10,155 nucleotides of DNA. Source: Hemicentrotus pulcherrimus. Lineage: Eukaryota; Echinodermata; Echinoidea; Camarodonta; Strongylocentrotidae. The notes under the pieces were generated by a model. That model saw only the letters and a program-made list of their open reading frames with translations, searched no databases and was not told the DNA's origin. Every line of letters starts with the position of its first letter. Within the stretch, counting starts at the first letter, position 1. The stretch lies in NCBI GenBank assembly GCA_003118195.1, contig BEXV01005146.1, positions 5,372 through 15,526 on the forward strand, in the 5' to 3' direction. A program made the translations under genes and the position numbers. Below, in pieces: positions 1 to 7,501 of this stretch.

Positions 1-79
1 CCCCCCCCCCCCCCCCACTTATTCAGCAGCTGGCTGAGTCGTTGCGAAATTTTGGGCATGATTGTAACCCCCCCCCCCT
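1..79. repeat. Poly-C tract at contig edge plus second poly-C run
   Basis: The window opens with 16 C residues and has a second C run at about 69-79. The intervening 50 bases have mixed composition. A homopolymer exactly at the edge, mirrored by poly-G at the other edge, suggests that assembly stopped in low-complexity sequence. The segment just after it (80-110) could belong to a dispersed repeat, but I cannot prove that from one copy. Confidence 0.6.
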
Positions 80-1094
80 TGAAAAAATCCTGCGTACGCC
101 GCTGAATTGAACAGTATATGTCCTTGCTCCTGAACATTTCCTGGCTAGCTCTCTAATAAACTTCAATTCTCGTTACAAAAGGGGTGTCTAGATTTATGCT
201 TGATGAATTTATGTAAGCAGGACTGTAAAATAATGTCTTAAGTATCTGTATATAGAGATATAGTGATCGAAATATGATTTAGCTGAAGATTGGGACAGGA
301 GGCTTTATACCACATTAATTTAGTTAACTTATTTCTGTCCCTGGCGTTCCAATGGTTAATGATTATGTCTTATTTTAAAATAAAAAAAAAAAAAAAAAAA
401 AATTTTCATTTGCCGAATAAATAATAATAATAATAATTGGTTGCACCCAAAACTTATTGGAATACTTTCTTTTGTAAAACTCATATTTATGAAAAGTAAC
501 TAATGAAATATTTTAAGTCTAGAATGTTTCAATGTTGGTTTCATCAAGAAATTATGAGTTGGAATGACATCAATATTATTTAGTTTCTAAAAGCAGAAGC
601 AAAATGTATACGCTTATTAACATTTGGAAACTGGTGTGTCTTACCAAAACAAACACAACTTTGCAGTTGTACAATAAATCCTTGAGAAATTCACATCGAG
701 TTCAGGAGACACTGCGAAAGCATAGCTTAAGAAATTTCGTATAGGATGTTTATTTTTGTTTTTGATATGTTGCCAATTAATATCACCTCGCATTTGTTTG
801 GGTACACCCTGTTTAGGATTAAGGAACGGGAAACAAAGAAGGTGAACAAGAAGCTAATTTCAAAGAACAAGGTGACGTTGTTTACACATTTATATGAACA
901 AGATTAAAACACAAGTAGTAATAAGTTTGCATTTTTAATGGAATTGAAATAGAAATAAACGACTGATATTTTCTATAATTTATTTATGTTTTTTTGGAGA
1001 GGATATACAATTGACTTTTCATTTTTCTAATTACGCAAAATATAAACTTTGAAGATTACCTGTGTTTGCTCTTTATCAAATTTCAAAAATGTAG
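80..1094. other. Non-coding 5' flank or upstream intron of the ZNFX1-like gene
   Basis: This is AT-rich sequence with stops in all frames and no convincing exon. It must contain either the upstream intron or the 5' region of the gene, because the downstream exon begins without a usable start codon. Its 3' end provides a probable splice acceptor: a modest T-rich stretch (about 1061-1083) followed by TGTAG with AG at 1093-1094. I found no recognisable promoter and no upstream exon encoding the missing N-terminus. Confidence 0.5.
380..438. repeat. Poly-A run followed by (AAT)n microsatellite
   Basis: About 21 A residues (382-402) are followed after a short T-rich gap by an AAT/ATA triplet run at about 415-437. 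An A-tail next to a short A-rich microsatellite often marks the 3' end of a retroposed element. No element body could be recognised to its left, so this may be plain simple sequence. Confidence 0.65.
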
Positions 1095-4000
1095 GAATCG
1101 GCGCGGCGAACCTCACCACAACCAAGCAAGGGGTCCTCGTGTGGTCCATCCTTTAGGCTTTAAAACACTAGAACAGCTTCTGTCAAAAGACCCCGACGAC
1201 GCAGTTCAAGAGTTAGGTTCTCTTAAGCAAGGTCTGGGCAAGCTTCTAGAAATGATGGATATACGCTATGACCTGATATCGCTATTGTTTCAGGTCTTAC
1301 ACCATGTCTGCCAGGCGCAGGTGTCAAATGAAACTATCAACATGCTGTTAGATATGCTCGGAAGAAACAACTTCATCAACAGACATCTCACCCGCCATCT
1401 TATTGCAATGAGGACCGAGAAAAACCAGACCAAACTAAGGGTCATGCCTAGATGCATTCATGATATCGCAATTGTCCTGTCAGAGCTACAGCAACGCCTT
1501 CCAAGTTACTTGACAGATGTTGAAGTTGCTGTGATACTCCTTGAAGATGCTGTCAGATACGCAGAGAAGAGGAACATACTTGTCAATGATACAATTCAAG
1601 AAGAGGTACGCCAACTTGTGAAATTTCATGAGACAATCCAACAGGAAAAGCTAAAGAAGACACGTACGGACATCGAACCCACAGCACCCCCTCCAGATAA
1701 TTTCCGTGAGCTCAGTGTGTTTCCAACCTCTAATGAACTTACAGATAATTCTCCTCGTCTTTACCTTCGAAAACACATTAAGAAGGGAAAGTATGAAAGT
1801 GTCGAACATTATCTTGACGTCCAATTTCGTCTACTTCGAGAAGACTTTGTCCGCCCACTTAGAGAAGGCATTAGTGAGTATAAAATAGCAACAGCTCGAC
1901 CAGGAAAACGTGACAAACGCTTCCAAGACATTCGTCTATACTATGATGTAACACTTGACGAACCACTGTACTCACAAAGTGGAGTTACGTTCAGGATTCA
2001 CTTCGATGAGACTAAACTCAAAGGCGTTCGTTGGCAATCTTCGAAGCGGCTGATCTATGGTTCGCTCGTCATCTTGTCACCTGATGATTTCAAGACCCTC
2101 GTCTTCGGCACAGTTGCAAACCGAAAGCCTGAGGATTTGGCTAAAGGCTTCATTGAAATCAAACTCGAGAGGGACGAAGAAATTGCAGAGATCTTCACTG
2201 AAAAGACATTCATCATGGCAGAATCTTCAGCATACTTCGAAGCTTACCGGCATGTCCTGAGCCGCATAAAAAATGTCACTGAGCAGTCAATGCCCCTAAC
2301 TGATTACATCATATCAGCATCAACAAAAACTAGTCCACCTGCCTACATCCGGAACGATCGCTCCATTGAATATGACTTATCATCCATCGTCTCTGATAAT
2401 GTTCCAAACGCAAAGCACACAGCAATGCGTATGAAGACCGTGAGGATTCTCGATGATCGTGAATGGACAAGGCTAGGGAACACTGGTCTTGACGAATCCC
2501 AGCTTCGGGCCGTGCAAGCAGCACTTACTCAAGAGATGACGGTCATACAAGGCCCACCTGGTACTGGAAAAACTTACATCGGGTTGAAGATAGTTCACAC
2601 TCTTCTCGATAACAAGCGTATTTGGAAAGAAGCTCAAGTTCTAGCACTGGCCGGACACGCAGGCCGTGCAAACAAACCAATCCTACTCGTCTGCTATACA
2701 AACCATGCTTTAGATCAGTTTCTGGAAGGAGTTGCAGATTATAACAGTGAAGGTATCGTGAGAGTTGGTGGTCGAAGTTCTAGCGAGGCTCTGAAGAGGT
2801 TCAACCTCAATTCACTCAGGAGCTCAAAGCTTCGAGAAGAGACACCTCGACACGTGAGACGTAGAATCGGAGAGGTTCGTGGCGAAATCGAAGGTCTCGG
2901 GAGAAAAGTCAAAGGCCTTCAGGACAAGATTAACCATACGAGAAAGGGGCTACTTCATGAAAGAGTACTCATGAAGCACATGACTGTCGCACAAGAAAGA
3001 AGCCTCAACCAAGGGAATGTCTATGCAGTAGGTGGCCAGTCCCTAATCGTCCATTGGCTCCTTGGTGATATTCAGATGAGACCTCCACCTGAGGAGCTTG
3101 ATGTTCCGGAAGATAACGGACCACAAAATGAAGACGAAAATGACGAAGAAGAAGAAGAGCTTGATATCTTAGAGGAGGCGGATCTCCTTGACGAGATGAG
3201 GCGCCTGGACGTTGACGACCAACGAAATAGAGTATTCACAGGCGATGCGAATGCCAACTTCGATGATGACACTTTGGCTTTCCGACTTAACGACCTTGAC
3301 AACTTGGAAGCGGGAGGGTGGCAACAAGACCGACGGCAGCTTAGAAATAGGAAGCACAACTTGGAGAGAAAGCTCAGGAGTAATGAAAGAATGTCTGAAC
3401 GGGAGGCAAACACCGTTAGGAACGTATGGGGCCTTGAAGAAGGGAACCGATGGAGGTTATACCGCTATTGGGCTCATTTACATCGCCATGAATCTCTTCG
3501 TCAGCTCGTGGATATGCAACGTCAATTCACAAATGTTTGTCAGGAGCTTCGCGAGGCACGCAGTCAAGAAGATTTTGAAATCCTCAAAAATGCCTCGGTC
3601 GTTGGAATGACAACAACTGGAGCTGCAAAGTTCCATATGCTACTTCAGAGAATCCAACCGAGGATTATGGTGGTCGAGGAAGCTGCAGAGGTACTAGAAG
3701 CCCATATTGTGACTGCATTGACTGAATCATGTCAACATCTGATATTGATCGGAGATCACCAACAACTTCGGCCAAGTCCTACGGTCTTCAAATTAGCTAC
3801 GCAGTATAACTTGGACATATCTCTGTTTGAACGTATGATCAACAATGATGTACCTTATCAGCAACTGGTTCTACAACATAGAATGAGGCCTGAAATTTCT
3901 CGACTCATGAGGATGGAAAGATTGTACCCATATCTTCAAGATGACGTCTCTGTGAAGAAGTTCGACGATATCAACGGGGTTATGAAGAACATCTTCTTCC

Positions 4001-5408
4001 TTCATCATGAAATGGAAGAAGATTCTGTGGATGAAATGAAGAGTCACTCCAACATTAACGAGGCAAAGTTCTTGGTAGGACTTTGCAGGTACTTCTTGCA
4101 ACAGGGCTACCTTCCAGAGCAGATCACGATCTTGACTACCTATTCAGGTCAACTCTTTACCTTTAAGAGATTGATGAAAAAGAGTGACTTTGAAGGTGTC
4201 AGAGTTGCTACAGTTGACAACTTCCAGGGAGAGGAAAACGACATAATTCTACTCTCTCTCGTTCGCAGCAATAAGCAGGGAAGTGCTGGCTTCTTGAAGA
4301 TCGACAACAGAATCTGAGTAGCGCTCTCGAGAGCAAGAAAGGGTCTCTACTGCATCGGAAATTTCAAACTCCTCGCACAACAAAACCCAACTGGGCCAAG
4401 CTTGTGGAGAGAAATCGTGAAGGACGCTGAAATCAACGGCACCATCGGAAAATCCCTTAAGCTCCAGTGCAGAAATCACACTGAGACACAAAATGAGGTT
4501 TCAAATGAAGAGGATTTTTCAAAAGTCCCAGAAGGCGGTTGTTCCGTACCATGTGAGGCACGTCTTAACTGTGGACATGTTTGCCGAATGCCATGCCACC
4601 CCACCGACATGAAACATGAAAACTACAAGTGCCGTCAAAAGTGCACTCAGACAATTTGCACCTTAGGTCATCGATGCATGAAACAGTGCTACCAGCCTTG
4701 TGACACGCAGTGCAAAAAACCTGTCGACAAGACACTGCCTTGCGGTCACATCCAGAAAGTGCCTTGCTACAAAAGCAGCTCAGAAGTAATCTGCGAATCT
4801 CCATGCAGCAGGAGACTGGATTGCGGGCATCAATGTAAGGAGCTGTGTGGAAAGGGCTGTACAGTGGTCTGCCAGGAAATGATTCGTCATTCTGACTGGC
4901 CTTGTGGCCATAATGTCCTCGCCAAATGCTCTGCTGGTCCTGACTCCTGTTCGAAACCATGTAATGAGATTCTGAGTTGTGAACATCCATGCAAGGGTTC
5001 ATGCGGCAAGTGCCACCAAGGACGTCTTCATGCATTCTGCCGAGAAAAATGTGATCGTACACTCATTTGCGGTCACCCTTGCCGGTCAACATGTGCTGCG
5101 GATTGTCCACCGTGCTCAAGGAAGTGCGAAAACAGATGTCGACATAGCAAATGCAAGAAAAATTGTGGAGAACCTTGTGTTCCGTGTGCAGAGGGATGCA
5201 TCTGGCGATGTCAACATTTTCGGTGTGGGGCACAATGTGGAAAACCATGCGACAGACGTGCGTGTAATGACCCTTGTACACTCCTGCTGAAGTGTGGCCA
5301 CCCTTGCATCGGACTCTGTGGTGAACCATGCCCCAAGAAGTGCAGAATCTGTAATAAGGAGGAAGTTACCAGCATCCTCTTTGGCGATGAAGACGACGAT
5401 GATGCTCG
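1095..5408 (+). CDS. ZNFX1: ZNFX1-like RNA helicase, large exon (5'-partial, contains an in-frame TGA)
   Basis: This exon encodes about 1437 codons of a ZNFX1 homologue. In animals this family is a UPF1-like SF1 RNA helicase: an interferon-linked double-stranded RNA sensor in mammals and a small-RNA inheritance factor in C. elegans. Numbering from the exon start, the regions are: an Arg/Gly-containing stretch and helical region (1-190); the family block around YLDVQFRLLREDFVRPL (about 1813-1872); Q motif (Gln at 2500); Walker A GPPGTGKT; a coiled-coil and acidic insertion; Walker B VEEAAE; motifs III to VI; then NFX1-type fingers and an acidic tail. The first Met, at 1252, lies inside the conserved region, so it is not the start; the exon probably begins after AG at 1093-1094. 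The 3' end is the donor CG|GTGAGA, where 5408 is the last exonic base. The only lesion is TGA at 4315. The family assignment is firm; orthology versus one of several paralogues is open. Confidence 0.92.
2836..3416 (+). other. Coiled-coil and acidic insertion between helicase motifs Ia and II
   Basis: This stretch is rich in charged residues and has three parts. The first (about 2836-3000) is Arg/Lys/Glu-rich and probably helical. The second (3106-3222) is strongly acidic, with a run of five Glu flanked by Asp/Glu. The third (about 3316-3420) is again basic and helical. It lies inside the first RecA-like domain, where UPF1-like helicases carry their stalk and 1B insertions. Its role in ZNFX1 is not visible from the sequence; the acidic part is probably disordered. 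Confidence 0.7.
4315..4317 (+). other. In-frame TGA codon within helicase motif VI
   Basis: The frame reads Asp-Asn-Arg-Ile-TGA-Val-Ala-Leu-Ser-Arg-Ala-Arg-Lys. Residues on both sides belong to one uninterrupted motif VI, so there is no frameshift and no room for an intron. In ZNFX1 proteins I recall a Cys at this position (N-R-V-C-V-A-L-S-R-A), and TGC or TGT becomes TGA by one base change. If read as a stop, the product loses motif VI, all NFX1 fingers and the RZ finger. A short palindrome, GCTCTCGAGAGC, follows at 4323-4334; it encodes the motif and need not be regulatory. Confidence 0.95.
4570..5352 (+). other. NFX1-type zinc-finger array
   Basis: This is a dense Cys/His array of repeated C-G-H-x-C-x3-C type units. 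Landmarks in order are CGHVCRMPC, LGHRCMKQC, CGHIQKVPC, CGHQCKELC, CGHNVLAKC, CEHPCKGSC, CGHPCRSTC and CGHPCIGLC, giving about seven or eight fingers. This array defines the NFX1/ZNFX1 group and lies directly behind the helicase, as in the family. It lies in the same reading frame as the helicase, so despite the TGA upstream it belongs to the same gene. It is followed by an acidic tail (DEDDDDA) ending at the exon border. Likely roles are RNA or protein binding. Confidence 0.93.
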
Positions 5409-5837
5409 GTGAGATTTATTTTAATTTTTCACAAATACATTAGAATAAGAGATTTTAAGGAGGTAAGGTCCTAAATATGTCATATGTCTTTAGATTTATG
5501 TTCATATATAGAAGAAACGTGTAAAATATCTTGTGTTAAAGTTTTACTTACGAAACGAAGAGGATGAAATGCTTATTCGAAAAATGGAGTACAATTGCTT
5601 GACAGTTTCTATAAGCAAAAAAAAAAAAAAGAAAAAAAAAAAAAAAAAAAAGAAAAAGGATAATTACTGATGACGATATGATAAAAAATTTTACCTTTAC
5701 TCTATAATTTCCTGCAACTTCAATTTACAGATTTCAAAAATTTAACAATAATATTTCTTCTCAAGTGTCGACAGATAAATGGAAGTAGATCAGCCACGTA
5801 AATAAGACGTTACGTCTATATCATCTCTCCTGTTTAG
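5409..5837 (+). other. Intron (429 bases) of the ZNFX1-like gene
   Basis: The donor is GTGAGA at 5409. The acceptor follows a pyrimidine-rich stretch (TCTCTCCTGTTTAG) with AG at 5836-5837. Splicing joins CG from the upstream exon to G of the next, restoring an Arg codon (phase 2). The family sequence then continues as Ala-Arg-Phe-Val-Glu-Leu-Glu-Asp-Cys. The first intron bases supply an in-frame TGA (5410-5412), so a retained intron would end the protein right after the acidic tail. The intron contains a long A-rich tract. Confidence 0.88.
5617..5658. repeat. Interrupted poly-A tract within the intron
   Basis: About 42 bases consist almost entirely of A with two or three G interruptions, inside the first visible intron. 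It could be the tail of an old retroposed copy or simple low-complexity sequence. No element body is recognisable beside it. Confidence 0.8.
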
Positions 5838-5946
5838 GTTTGTGGAGTTAGAGGACTGTAAGCACGTGATTGAAGCGAAAGCCCTGGACCAATGGATGAA
5901 GACGGATAGTGGAAGCAAGGACACGTCAGAGGCGACCTCCATTAAG
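5838..5946 (+). CDS. ZNFX1: ZNFX1-like gene, short internal exon
   Basis: This 109-base exon encodes one base of a split Arg codon and 36 full codons. It begins FVELEDCKHVIEAKALDQWM and ends with Lys at 5944-5946. The block resembles the linker that follows the NFX1 fingers in ZNFX1 (F-V-x-L-E-D-C-x-H), which keeps a Cys-x-His pair and may add a metal site. Both borders fit consensus: CTGTTTAG|G on the left and AAG|GTATC on the right. It is too short to stand out as an open frame; I found it by extending the frame across the upstream donor. Confidence 0.88.
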
Positions 5947-6276
5947 GTATCAATAATTAGTTGTCGTGAATATTTTGTTTTAATATTCTGTAAACATTTG
6001 CATTAAGAAGGCGATGGAAAACAATTCATTTTTTTCTTTTGCTGTTTTGATGAAATGGAATTTGTGACGTCTTTTCATTTCTCTTCCGACACAAATTTTG
6101 ACTAAAAGAGGTTCCTTCTTTATTGTTTATGATATTACCATGTTATCTAATCAAACGAATTTGAATATACGATGGGAATCTCGACCCATTTTCAAAACGT
6201 GCATGTTACGTTAAAGAGGAATTGAAAGGAAAATGATATCTAAGCCATTTCTGAACTTTTGTGATTCCTTCGACAG
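5947..6276 (+). other. Intron (330 bases) of the ZNFX1-like gene
   Basis: The donor is GTATCA at 5947 after AAG. The acceptor is CCTTCGACAG with AG at 6275-6276. It falls between codons (phase 0): Ile-Lys is followed by Leu-Lys-Glu-Cys. The sequence is AT-rich with stops in all frames, and I see no other feature inside it. Confidence 0.87.
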
Positions 6277-7194
6277 CTGAAAGAGTGTCCATGGTGCAAA
6301 ACACCGATCAGACGCAATCTGCGATACGGAAACATCATCAAACAAGCACTGGATGATATAAATGCTGTTAAAAGAAACATCTTCGGCAACGAAAGGACAA
6401 TCCTTAATCTCCGTCAGAACCTACAAGAACGAATTCATCGAGAAGTTGCGTGTGCCATGGCAAGGGATCAGAAACTGTTCCTATCATTCGACAACATGGT
6501 CAAATCGACGTCTGCGTTGAGCCTTGGACAAATCACCGCTTTAGAAAACAGGGTCTGCTTTCTGGCGGAAATGATAGACCTGGCAAAAAAATTGCAATTG
6601 CTTCGATCTCCATCCATAAATCAGCAGTACGTGAAGCAGATGAAGAGTGAGATAGGTGTCCTGCAGACTTGGATGTGCCAAGAGCCCATCAACAGGATGT
6701 CCCAGCAGCAGACTGATGACGCCAACAGGGAGGCAAAGAGGCTCCATCTAGCCCTGACTCTCTTCCGGATCCTGGTCGAGAAACCAGCTGCTCGTGACAG
6801 AGCCAGCCAAGAGCTGAAAGCCGCCGAGCTCCAACTCTTTGACGGGAAGGCTATGACTGCCCAGCGAGCAGATAAAGTCAAAAGTCTACTCGAGATGATC
6901 GTTTCCAAGACTGGTGGTTTGGGAATTACCGAGGAAGAGAGGAAGGAAATAGTCGCCGCCATAGGTCTGGCCAAAGGTCATTGGTATAAATGCCCCAAAG
7001 GGCATGTCTACGCCATTGGGGAATGTGGTGGCGCCACACAGGCGAGCAGTTGCCCTGAGTGTGGTTCCAGAATTGGGGGCACCGGTCACCGCCTGACAGA
7101 GGGCAATAGGGTTGCGTCAGAGATGGACGGGGCGCAATTTGCAGCATGGTCGGAGGAAGCTAATAACATGGCGAATTTCGACCTGATACATTAA
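6277..7194 (+). CDS. ZNFX1: ZNFX1-like gene, terminal exon with RZ-type zinc finger
   Basis: The exon has 305 codons and a TAA stop (7192-7194). It opens with LKECPWCKTPIRRNLRYG, a CPxC module plus basic segment typical of the ZNFX1 C-terminal third. A long, mostly helical, charged region follows (about 6340-6960) and then the RZ-type zinc finger at 6976-7095. About 33 residues remain after the finger. Met codons at 6457 and 6496 are internal, because the same frame is open upstream to the acceptor at 6277 and encodes family sequence there. Together with the other two exons the visible protein is about 1778 residues, compared with roughly 1900 for vertebrate ZNFX1, consistent with a missing N-terminal exon. 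Confidence 0.92.
   Translation: MKECPWCKTPIRRNLRYGNIIKQALDDINAVKRNIFGNERTILNLRQNLQERIHREVACAMARDQKLFLSFDNMVKSTSALSLGQITALENRVCFLAEMIDLAKKLQLLRSPSINQQYVKQMKSEIGVLQTWMCQEPINRMSQQQTDDANREAKRLHLALTLFRILVEKPAARDRASQELKAAELQLFDGKAMTAQRADKVKSLLEMIVSKTGGLGITEEERKEIVAAIGLAKGHWYKCPKGHVYAIGECGGATQASSCPECGSRIGGTGHRLTEGNRVASEMDGAQFAAWSEEANNMANFDLIH
6976..7095 (+). other. RZ-type zinc finger
   Basis: The order is GHWYKCPKGHVYAIGECGG followed by SSCPECGSRIGGTGHRL. Likely zinc ligands are Cys (6991), His (7003) and then Cys (7024), Cys (7051) and Cys (7060). The GHWYxCPxGH...GECGG...CPECG...IGG signature defines the RZ finger shared by ZNFX1 and RNF213. In RNF213 it is linked to ubiquitin transfer to lipopolysaccharide; in ZNFX1 its activity is less settled. 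All probable ligand residues are present. Confidence 0.95.
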
Positions 7195-7265
7195 CATTAG
7201 AAATAATACTCGATAACATTTGGTGAGAATATAGGTTGTATTAGTTTTCTACGTCTCGAAGGCAG
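7195..7265 (+). other. Start of 3' UTR of the ZNFX1-like gene
   Basis: Non-coding sequence follows the TAA stop. There is no canonical AATAAA within the first few hundred bases. The nearest candidates are ATTAAA at 7820-7825 and AATAAA at 7990-7995 and 8076-8081. If one of those is used, the transposable element at 7274-7493 lies inside the 3' UTR. The transcript end cannot be decided from sequence alone. Confidence 0.4.
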
Positions 7266-7501
7266 CTTTATTTGATTCCATGACATTTGCTCCGGCGACA
7301 ATTGCTCCGCTGTAAATTTCATACACTAATCGAATGGCTAACTTCAACCCTGGATTCAATACTATACCCTACCCTAAACCTAACCCTAACCCTAAACCTA
7401 ACATAAAACCCTATTGAAACCCTAACCCTAACCCTACATCTTAGACGAAATTAAGCCCGGAGCAATTGTCGCAGGAGCAAATGTCGTGTCACCCTTTATT
7501 T
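7266..7501. mobile_element. MITE-like palindromic element with 8-base target-site duplication
   Basis: The element spans 7274-7493 (220 bases) and is flanked on both sides by the identical 8-mer CTTTATTT (7266-7273 and 7494-7501). Its terminal arms, 7274-7309 and 7458-7493, are inverted repeats matching at 31 of 36 positions. Each arm has two copies of a 12-mer, GACATTTGCTCC and GACAATTGCTCC, giving four copies in mirror order. There is no coding capacity, so it is non-autonomous. An 8-base duplication fits the hAT, P or Merlin superfamilies. The right end reads GGTGACACGAC inward; I do not assign a superfamily. Confidence 0.82.
7366..7436 (-). repeat. Telomere-like CCCTAA repeats inside the MITE
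   Basis: About 70 bases of degenerate CCCTAA/CCTAAA units read on the + strand, equal to TTAGGG on the - strand. The tract includes several perfect CCCTAACCCTAA stretches, broken near 7400-7420. It sits centrally between the inverted arms and belongs to the element rather than to a chromosome end, since unrelated sequence continues on both sides. Confidence 0.85.

Larger units (their letters stand above)
2500..4362 (+). other. SF1 (UPF1-like) helicase core
   Basis: The motifs read in order as follows. Q motif: Gln at 2500. Motif I: GPPGTGKT at 2551-2574. Motif Ia: LLVCYTNHALDQ at 2683-2718. Motif II: VEEAAE at 3673-3690, a DExx variant with Glu in place of Asp. Motif III: GDHQQLRP at 3751-3774. 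Motif IV: QHRMRPEIS at 3874-3900. Motif V: TVDNFQGEENDI at 4210-4245. Motif VI: VALSRARKG at 4318-4344. All catalytic residues for ATP binding and hydrolysis appear intact, but the last motif lies directly behind an in-frame TGA. By family knowledge this core translocates on or remodels RNA. Confidence 0.93.

Noticed and set aside
3072..3413. Antisense open frame of 113 residues
   Set aside because: It is the complement of the acidic and Arg-rich helicase insertion and consists mainly of Ser runs; it is a shadow of the real gene.
1066..4317. Reading 1066 (TTG) to 4317 as a complete protein
   Set aside because: TTG is not a credible start in an animal nuclear gene, the first bases look intronic, and the TGA end falls in the middle of helicase motif VI with the same frame continuing directly afterwards.
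4315..4334. Claiming selenocysteine or stop-codon readthrough as established
   Set aside because: I could not identify a SECIS element by eye, the base context after TGA (GTA) is not the known CTA readthrough signal, and ZNFX1 is not a known selenoprotein. It is kept only as a hypothesis to exclude.
4315..4345. A small intron removing the TGA
   Set aside because: Motif VI residues directly flank the TGA on both sides, so there is no extra sequence to remove.
4565..5062. Antisense open frame of 165 residues opposite the zinc-finger array
   Set aside because: Its composition mirrors the Cys/His codons of the + strand, and it has no recognisable domain.
4402..5412. A separate gene starting at ATG 4402 for the zinc-finger protein
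   Set aside because: The frame is open upstream to 4318 and encodes the end of the helicase; the zinc-finger array after the helicase is the normal ZNFX1 layout. The apparent stop at 5410 overlaps a splice donor.
6457..7194. A separate gene starting at ATG 6457
   Set aside because: The same frame extends upstream to the acceptor at 6277 and encodes conserved ZNFX1 sequence (CPWC module), so this Met is internal.
7366..7436. A genuine telomere or subtelomeric end
   Set aside because: The CCCTAA units are degenerate, only about 70 bases long, and enclosed by the inverted arms of a transposable element with non-telomeric DNA on both sides.
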